DNA of 64,000 bases from Polaribacter ponticola (GCF_026191475.2 NZ_JAOSLC020000002.1:310001-374000), one strand, 5' to 3'; positions 36,899 through 46,969 are shown, numbered from the stretch's first letter. Program-made: numbers and translations. The notes: a model not told the origin generated them from the sequence alone.

Positions 36899-37910
36899 AT
36901 GAAAAACCGTAATCTGAAAATTTTCTTATTATTATTTCTATTTGGTTTCTCTGCTCTCTATTCTCAATATACGGAAGTAATAAATTCTAACAAACCAGGT
37001 TTTTCTGAAAGCCCATATAGTGTTGGCACAGGAGTTTATCAACTTGAAAATAATTTATTCTTTAGAAACACATCTATTGAGCCAACATTTTCTACACCTC
37101 AATCTTTAGGTTTCGACATGCTCTTTAGAACAAGTTTTTTTTAGAAAATTTAGAAATTAATGCACAAGTAACTTATCAAAGAGATAAAGTAGCTTTTAAA
37201 AATATCTTTACCTCTCATTATTTTTCATCTGGGTTTAGCAAGTTTACAGTTGGTGCAAAATACTTAGTATTTCAGCAAAAATATGAAGACAAAACTAAAG
37301 AAGTTAGAAGTTGGAAAAGAAGAAATGCATTTGATCTGAAAAGATTGATACCATCAATAGCAGTTTATGCTGGTGTAAATACAGATTTCGTAAACGACAT
37401 ATACAAAACGGGGAGTATTTCTCCTAAAGCAGGAATTTTATTACAAAATAACTTAAGTGTAGATTTTAATATAATAACTAATTTCTATTATGATAAAATT
37501 GGTACAGACTTCGCTGAGTTTTCATATATAGTTACAGGTACTTATAACTTTAATAACAGATGGTCTACTTTTTTTGAAAATCAGACTATATTTCTAAAAA
37601 AACAAAATAACATAAACTTAGGAACTGGCTTAGCTTTTTTACTGAATAAAAACTTACAAATTAATACTTCTGCTCGGTTTTTATTAGAAGGTAAAACTAA
37701 TGGATTTTATGGAGGCATAGGAGTTTCTTACAGAGTTGATAAGCACTCTGATTCGTTTAAAGAAATAGATGAAAATGGCAATGATGCTATGAATACTCCA
37801 ATATCTCGTTACAATAAAAAACAAAACGGTTTTTTTAAAAGAGTTTTTAGTATTTTTACGAAAAAGAAAAAAAGAGAACTAATAATAACAGAAGGAGAAG
37901 AAATAATTAA
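36899..37910 (+). CDS. transporter-like outer membrane protein; frame interrupted
   Basis: About 337 residues if restored. N-terminal signal peptide (FGFSALYSQ cleavage region), then a beta-rich sequence with many aromatic/Gly-alternating strands (VINSNKPGFSESPYSVGTG, GTYNFNNRWSTFFENQTIF, GLAFLLNKNLQINTSARF) typical of the outer-membrane family that is labelled transporter or phenol-meta-degradation-like (PF13557). The frame slips in an eight-T run (37135-37142); one more T gives FFLENLEINAQVTYQ. A second likely slip is in the seven-A run 37867-37873: with one more A, the protein ends in a Lys/Arg/Asn-rich tail at 37910. Without that, the frame runs into the next gene's start. The exact C terminus is uncertain. 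Confidence 0.7.
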
Positions 37911-37923
37911 CCCCCTAGAAATT

Positions 37924-39044
37924 ATGATTATTTTAAAAGAAGCTAAAACCAGAAGAGAAATAAAACGATTTGTTTTATTTCCTTTTTCATTATATAGAAA
38001 AAATAAATATTGGGTTCCTCCTATTATAAAGGATGAAATTGCCAATTTTAACCCCAAAAAAATCCTGTTTTTAAAAATGCTGATGCACGCTTTTTTTTAG
38101 CTTTTAGAGACAAAAAAATTGTAGGGCGTGTTATTGCAATTATCAACTGGTCTGAAGTAAATGATCAAAAGATAAAAAAAATGCGTTTTGGTTGGTTTGA
38201 TGTTATAGATGATGTTGAAGTTTCTAGAGCTTTGCTAGATAAAGTTAATGAAATCGGGCGCGAAAACAACTTAGAATACATTGAAGGTCCTGTAGGTTTT
38301 AATAATTTAGATAAAACTGGTGTATTAGTAGATGGTTTCGATCATTTAGGCACTATGATTACTTGGTACAACCACCCATATTATAAAGATCATTTAGAAC
38401 AATTGGGGTTTATTAAAGAAAAAGAATATTTAGAAAATAAATTTAAATTTAGCAATGTAGATGCAGTTTACTACAACAGAATAAGTAATGTTATAAAGAG
38501 GCGTTATAAATTAAAAAGTTTAGACTTTAAAAAAACAAAAGAAATTTTACCTTATGTTGAAGAGATGTTTGAAGTTTTTAGCGCTTCTTATTCTAAACTA
38601 TCTACTTTTGTACCCATTTCAGAATCGCAAATAAGTTATTTTAAGAAAAAATATATTTCTTTTATTAATCCAGAATATATAAAATTTGTGATGGATGAAA
38701 ACAATAAACTTATTGCTTTTGCTATTGTAATGCCTTCATTTTCTACTGCACTACAAAAAGCAAAAGGAAGATTATTTCCTTTAGGAATACTACGTTTATT
38801 AAAAGCTAGAAAACACGCAAAAGATGTTACTTTTTATCTAATTGGTGTGCACCCAGAATACCAAAACAAAGGAGTAACAGCAATTATTTTTGACCAATAC
38901 ACTAAAACTTTTTCTAAAAAGGGAATTATTAACTGTATTAGAACTCCTGAGTTAGAAGAAAATGAATCTATTAAAAAGATTTGGGAAGATTTTAATCCAG
39001 TTACACACAAAAGAAGAAGAACCTATAAAAAGAATATTCAATAA
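37924..39044 (+). CDS. GNAT-related acetyltransferase-like protein; frame interrupted
   Basis: About 373 residues after correction. It starts at ATG 37924 (MIILKEAKTRREIKRFVLFPFSLY in part) and carries a motif set seen in a conserved bacterial family related to GNAT acetyltransferases: YWVPPIIKDEIANFNP, VGRVIAIIN, GFNNLDKTGVLVDGF and GVHPEYQNKGVTAIIF (coenzyme A-type Q/R-x-x-G/A-like loop, about residue 320). The frame breaks in the seven-A run 38056-38062: one more A gives NPKKNPVFKNADARFFLAFRD. The substrate is unknown. Lies 40 nt before rsmE. Confidence 0.78.
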
Positions 39045-39084
39045 CATCTTTTTAGGTCTTTTTTAAAACTTATTTAAGTTTAAT

Positions 39085-39792
39085 ATGCAATTATTCTATA
39101 ACTCAGATATTACTTCCGATACCTCTCAAATTATTTTTGACAAAATTGAAAGTAGACACATAGTTCGTGTTTTAAGAAAAAAAGAAGAATCAATTTTACA
39201 TATTACAAACGGAAAGGGTTTTTTATTTGATGCTAAAATTATAATTGCAAGTGATAAAAAATGTATTGCTCAAATTATAAATATCCAGGAAAAACCTAAA
39301 CCTTGGAATTATTATTTACATCTTGCAATTGCGCCTACAAAAAACAATGATAGGTTTGAATGGTTTCTAGAAAAAGCTACAGAAATTGGAATAGATGAAA
39401 TTACACCTATTTTTTGCAGCAATTCCGAGAGGAGAAATGTGAAACTAGAACGGTTTGAAAAAATTATTCAATCTGCAATGAAACAATCATTAAAATTTAC
39501 TCTTCCTAAATTAAATTCGCCAATAAAATTCAATGATTTTATCAATCAATCTTTTGATGGAAAAGTTTGTATTGCACATTGTGAAGAACAAGAAAAAAAC
39601 TTTCTAAAAGACATTATAAACCCATCAGAAAAAACAACAATCCTTATTGGTCCTGAAGGCGATTTTTCTTCTCAAGAAATAATGAAAGCATTAGAAAAGA
39701 AAATTACGCCAATTTCTTTAGGAGAAAGTAGGTTAAGAACAGAAACTGCTGCTTTAGTTGCTGTACAAAATGTTTCGTTTATCAATCAGTAA
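39085..39792 (+). CDS. rsmE: 16S rRNA (uracil(1498)-N(3))-methyltransferase
   Basis: 235 residues. SPOUT-family methyltransferase modifying U1498 of 16S rRNA. N-terminal PUA-like part (about 1-65; SRHIVRVLRKKEES) and the trefoil-knot C-terminal part with KATEIGIDEITPIFCSNSER, ILIGPEGDFSSQE and ISLGESRLRTETAALVAV, the SAM-binding knot motifs. All expected elements are present. In the run between the GNAT-like gene and DUF4159. Confidence 0.95.
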   Translation: MQLFYNSDITSDTSQIIFDKIESRHIVRVLRKKEESILHITNGKGFLFDAKIIIASDKKCIAQIINIQEKPKPWNYYLHLAIAPTKNNDRFEWFLEKATEIGIDEITPIFCSNSERRNVKLERFEKIIQSAMKQSLKFTLPKLNSPIKFNDFINQSFDGKVCIAHCEEQEKNFLKDIINPSEKTTILIGPEGDFSSQEIMKALEKKITPISLGESRLRTETAALVAVQNVSFINQ

Positions 39793-39835
39793 AATCATTT
39801 TTAGTATCTTGCTTTAAATTCTCTTTAAATAATTT

Positions 39836-40477
39836 ATGAAGCAATTTTTAGCGTTATTATTTTTATCTTATTTTATTCCCTCGAATGCTCAAGAAGTTGC
39901 AATTTTAAAATATAATGGTGGTGGAGATTGGTATGCTAATCCTACGGCAATACCTAATCTTATTAAATTTTCTAATCAGAATATAAAAACAAATATTTCT
40001 ACTATTCCACAAGCTATATCTGTTAGTAGTGAAGATATTTTTAATTTCCCGCTGTTGTTTATGACAGGACATGGAAATATTTATTTCTCTAACGAAGAAG
40101 CTTCAAACCTAAAAAGCTATTTAATTTCTGGAGGTTTTTTACACATTTCAGATAATTATGGTTTAGATAAATTTATAAGAAGAGAACTAAAAAAAGTTTT
40201 TCCAAAATTAGAGTTTATAGAAGTACCAAATAATCATCCTATCTATAATCAAACATTTAAATTTCCAAACGGAATTCCTAAAATTCATGAGCATGATAAA
40301 AAACCAGCACAAGGATTTGGTTTGTTTTACGAAGGACGATTAGTAGTTTACTATGACTATGAAACTGATTTAAGTGATGGTTGGGAAGATGAAATTATAC
40401 ATAACAATCCTAAAAGTGTTCGTGAAAAAGCATTAAAAATGGGAGCTAATATTATTGAGTATGCTTTTACAAACTAG
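39836..40477 (+). CDS. DUF4159 domain-containing secreted protein
   Basis: 213 residues. Signal peptide (MKQFLALLFLSYFIPSNAQ), then the DUF4159 fold, which resembles a class I glutamine amidotransferase-like domain: FLLMFMTGHGNIYFS type elements (here FNFPLLFMTGHGNIYFS), GGFLHISDNYGLDKFIRRE and a HP-Y motif in NNHPIYNQTFKF. Probably periplasmic; function unknown, often near MoxR/vWA gene sets but not here. Its 3' end overlaps the next gene by 17 nt if that gene starts at 40461. Confidence 0.88.
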   Translation: MKQFLALLFLSYFIPSNAQEVAILKYNGGGDWYANPTAIPNLIKFSNQNIKTNISTIPQAISVSSEDIFNFPLLFMTGHGNIYFSNEEASNLKSYLISGGFLHISDNYGLDKFIRRELKKVFPKLEFIEVPNNHPIYNQTFKFPNGIPKIHEHDKKPAQGFGLFYEGRLVVYYDYETDLSDGWEDEIIHNNPKSVREKALKMGANIIEYAFTN

Positions 40478-41402
40478 TTCGAATATTAATATAGATGATA
40501 TTAAAATAAACTTTGACTCTAGTGGTTTATGGGTTTTAAACATAGCTATTGCTATTATTATGTTCGGCGTAGCTCTTGGAATAACTATAGATGATTTTAA
40601 ACGACTTTTTAGAAACCCAAAAATTGTTTTTGTTGGTGTTTTATCTCAATTTATTTTATTACCTGCTGCTACATTTGCTGCAATACTAATAATTGAACCT
40701 CATCCTAGTTTTGCTCTTGGAATGATGATGATTGCAGCTTGTCCTGGAGGAAATGTATCTAATTTTTTTAGTAAAATGGCCGGAGGAAATGCCGCACTTT
40801 CTGTTAGTTTAACAGCTTTTGCTACTTTAATTTGTATTTTTATGACTCCTTTTAATTTACAATTTTGGGGAAGTATGTATGAGCCTACAAATGAAATTTT
40901 AAAAACGGTTGAACTAAATTGGGTTGATTTATTAAAACTAGTTTCTTTAATTTTAGGAATTCCATTAATTTCTGGCATGCTTATAAAACACTACCATTCT
41001 GAAATGGCAGAAAAAATTGAAAAAGTGTTAAAGCCATTATCAATGTTAGTTTTTGTTGCACTAATATTTATTGCCTTTTCTCAAAATTTAGACATTTTTG
41101 TAAATCATATTCACCATGTTTTACTTTTGGTAATTTTTCATAATATTTTTGCTTTCTTTCTCGGTTTTTTCACAGCAAAAAGTTTTGGTTTAAACAAGCA
41201 AGATTGTAAAACAATCTCTATGGAAACAGGTATTCAAAATGGAGGTTTAGGCTTACTTTTAATCTTTGGTTTTTTTGATGGCCTAGGCGGTATGGCTTTA
41301 TTAGCCGCTTTTTGGGGAATATGGGATGTCTTTTCTGGAATAGCATTAGCAACTTATTGGGGAAGAAAAAAACAAATCAAACTAATTAAATTTTCTAAAT
41401 GA
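40461..41402 (+). CDS. bile acid:sodium symporter (BASS) family transporter
   Basis: 313 residues, about 9-10 membrane spans. Family motifs include the helix-crossover region IAACPGGNVSNFFSKMAGGNAALSVSLTAF (in part) and the C-terminal METGIQNGGLGLLLIF, matching the ASBT/BASS sodium-binding motifs ACPGG and E-x-G-x-Q-N. The substrate may be an organic anion such as pantoate, pyruvate or a steroid-like acid; not determined. An alternative TTG start exists at 40455; the ATG at 40461 is chosen. Its stop overlaps the next start as ATGA. Confidence 0.9.
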   Translation: MLLQTSSNINIDDIKINFDSSGLWVLNIAIAIIMFGVALGITIDDFKRLFRNPKIVFVGVLSQFILLPAATFAAILIIEPHPSFALGMMMIAACPGGNVSNFFSKMAGGNAALSVSLTAFATLICIFMTPFNLQFWGSMYEPTNEILKTVELNWVDLLKLVSLILGIPLISGMLIKHYHSEMAEKIEKVLKPLSMLVFVALIFIAFSQNLDIFVNHIHHVLLLVIFHNIFAFFLGFFTAKSFGLNKQDCKTISMETGIQNGGLGLLLIFGFFDGLGGMALLAAFWGIWDVFSGIALATYWGRKKQIKLIKFSK

Positions 41403-42460
41403 GAGTATCACAAATTTGGTTTTTAAGTGTTCGTTTTTTTATTAAAATTGGTTTATTTTTTTATACTAAAAAAACAAGAGTTAATGGTTTAGAAAACATA
41501 CCTAAAAAAGGAGCCGTATTATTTGCTATAAATCATCCAAATGGTTTATTAGATCCTCTAGTTGTAACTACTCATAACCCAAGAATTAACTTCTTTCTAG
41601 TAAGAGCGGCAGCATTTAAAAAATCATTCATAAAAAAAATATTAGAGTCTTTAAATTTAATGCCCATCTATAGAATTAGAGACGGAATTCAACAACTCTC
41701 TAATAATGAAGAGATTTTTAATAAATGCTATAAAATTTTAGAACGTAAAGATACTTTAGTAATTTTTCCAGAAGGCACTCATAATAGAAAGAGAACTGCA
41801 AGACCATTAAGTAAGGGGTTTACCAGAATAATTTCTGGTGCTTTAGAAAAATTTCCTGACTTAGATATTGCCGTAATTCCTGTAGGCATTACCTATCAAA
41901 ATGCATCTGTATTCCCAAGTAAAGTCTGTATAAATTACGGAAAACCAATAGATTCAAAAAATATTTTTGATAATAACCCGAAAGCAAAATCAATTAATAT
42001 TCTAAAAAAAGAAGTCTCCGATCAATTAAAAACATTAAGTGTTCATATAGAAGATGATGAAAATTACAACGCTACTCTTTCTAAATTAAATAAAGCTCAA
42101 GTAGATTTTACTGAGGTTGATTTAGTTAACAAAATGATACAAGAAAACTCTTTCCCTAAAGAAAAGGAAAAAGCTAAAAACTTCCTTAAACCTTTGTACT
42201 ACCTAGCAATGATAAATACTTTTTTCGCATATTTATTTTGGAAGAAAATTTATAAAAAAATTGATGAAATAGAATTTGTAGATACATTTAGGTTTGCACT
42301 AAACTTATTTATTTATCCATTTTTTTACCTATTACAAACAGTTATCGTTTCCTTTTTATTTGGAAGAGGAATAGGACTTATTTATTTAGTTTCATCTCTA
42401 TTAATTGTGCTTTTATACACCAAACTTTCACCTACTCCAACAGAATCGCATCTTGAATAG
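41399..42460 (+). CDS. 1-acyl-sn-glycerol-3-phosphate acyltransferase-like (PlsC family)
   Basis: 353 residues. The acyltransferase domain (about 25-215) shows the catalytic NHPNGLLDP (His...Asp with one extra residue relative to HX4D, as in several Bacteroidota homologues) and the phosphate-binding FPEGTHNRKRTARPLSKGF. The C-terminal third has two or three membrane segments (about 265-350). Expected role: acylation of lysophospholipid or a glycerol phosphate at the inner membrane. Begins by ATGA overlap with the BASS gene and overlaps the convergent GH3 gene by 29 nt. Confidence 0.85.
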   Translation: MRVSQIWFLSVRFFIKIGLFFYTKKTRVNGLENIPKKGAVLFAINHPNGLLDPLVVTTHNPRINFFLVRAAAFKKSFIKKILESLNLMPIYRIRDGIQQLSNNEEIFNKCYKILERKDTLVIFPEGTHNRKRTARPLSKGFTRIISGALEKFPDLDIAVIPVGITYQNASVFPSKVCINYGKPIDSKNIFDNNPKAKSINILKKEVSDQLKTLSVHIEDDENYNATLSKLNKAQVDFTEVDLVNKMIQENSFPKEKEKAKNFLKPLYYLAMINTFFAYLFWKKIYKKIDEIEFVDTFRFALNLFIYPFFYLLQTVIVSFLFGRGIGLIYLVSSLLIVLLYTKLSPTPTESHLE

Positions 42461-45353
42461 TTTGCTGAATTTTCGTTCGCATATTTGATCTAATTAAGCC
42501 TCTATTCTTCATATTAGGATACACTCTATTTGATAGAAAAACATAAACTATTTCACTCTTTGGATCTGCCCAGGTATAGGTACCTGTAAATCCTGAATGC
42601 CCAAAACTTTCATCAGAAACACAACCACAAGTAGCCTTAACTCTTGGGTTTAATTGTGGTTTATCAAAACCCAACCCTCTTCTTACTTTTTCATCAGAAT
42701 AATAACGGTGATTAAATTTGTTAATCGTTTCTTCTTTTAAATAACGTCTACCTCCATAAAACCCTTTCTGCAAATACATTTGCATAATTTTAGCAACATC
42801 ATTTGCATTGGCAAATAAACCTGCATGACCAGCAACTCCACCCAACATTGCTGCGCCCATATCATGTACATTTCCATGTATTAATTGATTTCTAAAATAA
42901 TTATCTTTTTCTGTTGGCACAATAGAAGATTTATGAAACTTATTTAAAGGCAAATATGTCATTCTATCTGCTCCTAGAGATTTGTAAAATTTTTGATCTA
43001 CTAATTTATCTAAAGGTTTTTCATACTTGTTTTCTAAAGCTTCTTTAAACAAATAATAACCTAAATCGCTATATTTATAACCTTCTCGCTCTCTTTGGTC
43101 TGCTTCTTTTATATATTTATAAATACTATCCTTATAAGTTTTTCTAATATAGAGGTTCTCTGCAACTTTAATATTAAATTTATTAGATTGTTTCTTTCTA
43201 TAAAAAATTGGTAAATTTTTATGTGTAACACTATCTTGAGTACCAACATAAAAAGGAATCCAAGCTTTTAACTTTCCATAATGAGAAAGAATTTCTTTAA
43301 CAGATACAGAAGCTTTATTAGAATTAGAAAAACTTGGCAAAATATCTTTTAAACTTGCCGATAAAGGAATCTTCTCTTCTTCTTCTGCTTTCATTATTAA
43401 TGGTAATGAAGCTAATATTTTTGTTAGTGATGCTAAATCATAAATATCAGAATTCTTTACAGTTCTTAAATTTTTGGCTGTATGATAGCCATAACTTTTA
43501 TTGAATACAACTTTCCCTTTTCTAGCTACTAAAACTTGAAAACCAGGAGCCATTTTCTCCTTTAAAATAGTATCTGCATATTGATCTATTTCTGCTAATT
43601 TTTTTGAAGATAACAAAACGTCTTCTGGAATAGTATACTCAAATCTACTTAAACTATAGGTCTTTAAACCAGAACCTTCTTTAAAATCATCTCCAATAGA
43701 AACTGGTAATTTACCATTAGCTTCAAAAACACCAAAAATTAATTGAGCAGATAATTCTTGTGCAATTTTACTATTTTGATAAGAAACTATTAAGCCTTCA
43801 ATATTTTTAAAAGTTTTTAATTGCAATAAACTATAAGGGCTAGCAAAAACATCTAAAATTACATTTTTTTCTCTAGCTATTTCTTGCAACCACACCAATT
43901 CTTTTTGAGAAAACTTATAACTCTTCCAAGGGTGTAAATTAGATTTATGGAAACCAATAATTACTTGATTGTATGGTTTTAATTTTTTAATTAAACCATC
44001 TAAATTATTATCTCTAACAACATCAACTTTAGTATAGTTCTTTAACATATTAACAAAATAATTTCCTGTATCATCACCCAATTTTACATAAGCAATTTTC
44101 TTGTTTTCTAAATTAACTAAAGGAATATTTTGCTTCGTATCTTTTAAAACAGTTATAGCGTTTTTTAATAAAGTTCTATGCAGCAATTCATCTTCAATAG
44201 AATTTAAATCTTCATGTAAATTTTCTAATTCTATAGGTTTATATTGATGTAAACCCATCCAATATTTTGCTTTTAAAATTTTACGAACAGAAAAATCTAA
44301 TTCCTCTTCAGAAAATGTTTTTAATTCCAATGCTTTTTTAAATAAATTAACACTTGCGGGTACATCTTGCGGTATTAATAACATATCATTACCGGCTTGA
44401 ATTGCTGCTAAATCTATTTCAGCAGAAGTAGCATAATTCGTTGCTCCCTTCATATTTAAACCATCCGTAATTATTAAACCTTTAAAACCAAGTTCATTTT
44501 TTAATAAATCGGTAACTACTTTTTTAGATAAAGACGTTGGTAGAACCGAATTTGACTCTAGACTAGGTATATTTAAATGAGCAGTCATAACACTCCCAAT
44601 TCCTGCATCAAAAACTTTTTTATAAGGGTATAATTCAATCGAATCTAACCTTGCTTTATCAAAATTTAAGAGCGGCAATGTATAATGAGAGTCTGCAGCT
44701 GTATCTCCATGACCAGGAAAATGTTTTGCATTTGCCATTACGCCATACTTTTGCATACCTTGTGTAAATGCAATTGCTTTTTGAGTTACATTTTCTTTAC
44801 TTTCTCCAAAAGAACGATTTCCAATTATAGGGTTTTTAGGATTAATATTAATATCTACAACAGGAGCAAAATTTACATGAATACCTAATCGTTTACAATG
44901 TTTTCCTAAATGCTCTCCAAATTGTTTTACTAAAGAATCGTTTCTAATAGCACCTAAAGTCATGTTCCAAGGAAAACGATACGTATTTTTTAAACGCATA
45001 TCTAAACCCCATTCACCATCAAAACCAATCATTAAAGGTAACTTAGAAAGCGCTTGATATTTATTATTTAAAACAGCTTGTTTTTGCGGTGTTCCTTGCA
45101 TAAAAATTAAATTACCTACATGATACTTTTCTATCATTTCAGTAATAAACTTTTCGTGTTTTTCGTCTAAATTAGAATATGCTTGCACCATAAATAACTG
45201 ACCTATTTTTTCATCAATAGTCATACTACCCATAATACTATCTACCCAAATTTCTTGCGCTTCGTAATCTTTTGTTCTTAGCGGATCTATCGTTTGCGAT
45301 TGCATTTTAACAACAAAAGCGAACAAAAATAATAGCAATATTTTTTTCTTCAT
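42432..45353 (-). CDS. glycoside hydrolase family 3 / serine beta-lactamase-like fusion
   Basis: 973 residues from the ATG at 45353. Signal peptide (KILLLFLFAFVVKMQSQ), GH3 domain (about 30-380) with GFDGEWGLDMR, the NagZ-type AKHFPGHGDTAADSH (general acid His/Asp) and nucleophile site ITDGLNMKGA; a GH3 C-terminal part (about 390-570); then a beta-lactamase domain (about 590-960) with SLTK (Ser-x-x-Lys), YSDLGY and GHSGFTGT. The NagZ-like motifs suggest N-acetylhexosaminidase on cell-wall fragments, and the second domain perhaps peptide-side hydrolysis. The open frame extends 25 codons further up, but those precede the signal peptide and overlap a repeat, so they are excluded. Confidence 0.9.
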   Translation of the reverse strand: MKKKILLLFLFAFVVKMQSQTIDPLRTKDYEAQEIWVDSIMGSMTIDEKIGQLFMVQAYSNLDEKHEKFITEMIEKYHVGNLIFMQGTPQKQAVLNNKYQALSKLPLMIGFDGEWGLDMRLKNTYRFPWNMTLGAIRNDSLVKQFGEHLGKHCKRLGIHVNFAPVVDININPKNPIIGNRSFGESKENVTQKAIAFTQGMQKYGVMANAKHFPGHGDTAADSHYTLPLLNFDKARLDSIELYPYKKVFDAGIGSVMTAHLNIPSLESNSVLPTSLSKKVVTDLLKNELGFKGLIITDGLNMKGATNYATSAEIDLAAIQAGNDMLLIPQDVPASVNLFKKALELKTFSEEELDFSVRKILKAKYWMGLHQYKPIELENLHEDLNSIEDELLHRTLLKNAITVLKDTKQNIPLVNLENKKIAYVKLGDDTGNYFVNMLKNYTKVDVVRDNNLDGLIKKLKPYNQVIIGFHKSNLHPWKSYKFSQKELVWLQEIAREKNVILDVFASPYSLLQLKTFKNIEGLIVSYQNSKIAQELSAQLIFGVFEANGKLPVSIGDDFKEGSGLKTYSLSRFEYTIPEDVLLSSKKLAEIDQYADTILKEKMAPGFQVLVARKGKVVFNKSYGYHTAKNLRTVKNSDIYDLASLTKILASLPLIMKAEEEEKIPLSASLKDILPSFSNSNKASVSVKEILSHYGKLKAWIPFYVGTQDSVTHKNLPIFYRKKQSNKFNIKVAENLYIRKTYKDSIYKYIKEADQREREGYKYSDLGYYLFKEALENKYEKPLDKLVDQKFYKSLGADRMTYLPLNKFHKSSIVPTEKDNYFRNQLIHGNVHDMGAAMLGGVAGHAGLFANANDVAKIMQMYLQKGFYGGRRYLKEETINKFNHRYYSDEKVRRGLGFDKPQLNPRVKATCGCVSDESFGHSGFTGTYTWADPKSEIVYVFLSNRVYPNMKNRGLIRSNMRTKIQQTIQDAILLE

Positions 45354-45416
45354 ATTCTTTTCAATGTATTTTTTTGGGCGTTTAAACAGGCTTTCTACTA
45401 TATCTTTTAGTCGCTG

Positions 45417-45465
45417 TTCTCGACACAAATTTGTTCATACTTCTCAAATTTACTCGAACTGACAA
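45417..45465. repeat. REP-like interspersed element, copy 1
   Basis: TTCTCGACACAAATT...TTACTCGAACTGACAA, with an inner pairing AAATTTG/CAAATTT. It closely parallels copy 2 at 46970-47015 (TTCTCGA, ACTCGAA, TGACAA shared). Lies upstream of the GH3 gene and 70 nt from the next gene. Function unknown; probably a palindromic intergenic repeat. Confidence 0.5.
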
Positions 45466-45536
45466 CTAAAAGGATGTCGTTTCAATCCTTAACGCAACAT
45501 ACTTGTAAAATTAGTTCATCAATCTAAAATTGATCG

Positions 45537-46022
45537 TTATACCAAAAATCGTTTGTGCCAACTTTCTTTTGCAGGAACTTCCCAATTATTTTCAAAATCT
45601 TCTTTAGTATTTACCATATTATTAAATACAATGGTTTCTGCATGTATCTTTTTCTCTTTGGCAAATTTCTGAAAATCTGGCAATTTTACTAAATTAATAG
45701 TATCGTTATCTTTAAAAGTAACGTTCATTTTATTCATTAAATCTAGGCTTAATTCTTTTTCTAGTTCTTGTACAAAACGCACAGAACTATCTATAGAACA
45801 ACCAGAAACACTGTTAAAACTCTCGTCTACAGCTAACACTAAAAACTGATTGTATTTAATAGTAAAAGAGCCTTTTAAATTATCGCCATGTCGTGTCCAA
45901 GAATTTATAAACTCTTCTGCTTTTTTAGAAATAAACTCAATGTCTGTATTGTTAAATTCTTTGTCTGATTGATAAATCCAAACTCGAGAATTTTTTGGTA
46001 AATTTTTATATTCTGTAAACAT
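45537..46022 (-). CDS. conserved flavobacterial protein often labelled ABC transporter ATPase
   Basis: 161 residues, start MFTEYKNLPKNSRVWIYQS. Contains NSWTRHGDNLKGSFTIKYNQFLVLAVDE, a conserved block CSIDSSVRFVQELE and ends ...AKESWHKRFLV. This is a family commonly given the name ABC transporter ATPase, but there is no Walker A or B motif here and it is too short for an ATPase, so that name is misleading. Function unknown. It lies in a minus-strand run with the carboxypeptidase-regulatory-like gene (23 nt upstream). Confidence 0.75.
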   Translation of the reverse strand: MFTEYKNLPKNSRVWIYQSDKEFNNTDIEFISKKAEEFINSWTRHGDNLKGSFTIKYNQFLVLAVDESFNSVSGCSIDSSVRFVQELEKELSLDLMNKMNVTFKDNDTINLVKLPDFQKFAKEKKIHAETIVFNNMVNTKEDFENNWEVPAKESWHKRFLV

Positions 46023-46044
46023 ATTCTTTTTAATGTTTCGTTAT

Positions 46045-46944
46045 TTAATTTGTAAGTTTTAAAGATATAGCAGGTTCTATTTGATTCCCTTTATACATTT
46101 TTGTAGGAAAATAAAATTTCCTCCATTTTCCTTTTGAAAAATGGAATGTTGTATCTTTTGTATAAACAGAACCAAAACTTGGTGCCACAGCTTTTGCAAT
46201 ATGCTTCTTTTTACTACCCTGAATTGTATACTTATATTCATAAAAATTATAAGGAATATGAATTCTTTCTAACCCTACAAAAAAACCATCCTTTGGAAAT
46301 TCAATATCAAATTTAGAAACATCAATTATTACTTTTCCATTAATTTTTTTTGATGTGGCAATAATCTCTTGACTTATAATATCTTCTGAAGGAAAACCTG
46401 TTGAATTATTAATCTTAAATAACCTTACTCTAAATTTAGACTTTTCTCTCGCAAATATTGATCCAAAGTAAACTGTAATTTCTTTTAAATAACTAATATT
46501 TTCATATTCCTTTTTATAAGGAAAATACTTTGTAACAATCCATGGGGAACTTTGACGACCTCCAAAAGTTCCTTTTATATCTTTTCTTTTATATTTATCA
46601 ATAATTAATTCTCTATCAATTTTTCTAGAGAGTACAATTTCATCTAACTGAAACCTTTTAGGTTTTAAATACAAAACTTTGTTATAAATATCTTTTGCTA
46701 AAAAAATTGTATCCTTATAATTTAAGCAAGATACATGCACTTTTTCTTGCAATAATTTTTCATCAATTTCTAAATTAAAAGTACCATTTTCTAAAGAAGA
46801 AATACCTAAACTTGTCTTTAAAAAACTAATGTTTGCATACACAACTGGCTCTTTTGTCTCAAAATCTAATAACGTACCGTTAAAATTTATTTTCTGACCA
46901 AATAATTGCGAACTAATTAATAAGAAGAAAAGCAGCTTTTTCAT
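46045..46944 (-). CDS. carboxypeptidase-regulatory-like domain protein
   Basis: 299 residues. Signal peptide (MKKLLFFLLISSQLFG), then an N-terminal CarboxypepD_reg-like beta-sandwich (about 17-90; LLDFETKEPVVYANISFLKTSLGISS), the domain found at the start of SusC/TonB-dependent receptors, but here no plug or barrel follows. The remaining 200 residues are beta-rich (RVRLFKINNSTGFPSEDI, DGFFVGLERIHIP), resembling a jelly-roll carbohydrate or surface-binding domain. Role unknown; probably in or on the outer membrane. Confidence 0.75.
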   Translation of the reverse strand: MKKLLFFLLISSQLFGQKINFNGTLLDFETKEPVVYANISFLKTSLGISSLENGTFNLEIDEKLLQEKVHVSCLNYKDTIFLAKDIYNKVLYLKPKRFQLDEIVLSRKIDRELIIDKYKRKDIKGTFGGRQSSPWIVTKYFPYKKEYENISYLKEITVYFGSIFAREKSKFRVRLFKINNSTGFPSEDIISQEIIATSKKINGKVIIDVSKFDIEFPKDGFFVGLERIHIPYNFYEYKYTIQGSKKKHIAKAVAPSFGSVYTKDTTFHFSKGKWRKFYFPTKMYKGNQIEPAISLKLTN

Positions 46945-46969
46945 ATAACAATTCGATGTTTTTTAAAAT

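Noticed and set aside
37345..38100. A single protein joining the transporter-like C terminus to the GNAT-like N terminus
   Set aside because: Reading straight through is an effect of a probable missing A at 37867-37873; the linker (ELIITEGEEIINPLEIM) looks like intergenic sequence, and the GNAT-like family starts at ATG 37924.
45354..45428. 25-codon N-terminal extension of the GH3 gene
   Set aside because: It precedes a clear signal peptide at ATG 45353 and overlaps a repeat element, so it is not part of the protein.
45537..46022. ABC transporter ATPase
   Set aside because: The family often carries this name, but no Walker A, Walker B or signature motif is present in 161 residues.
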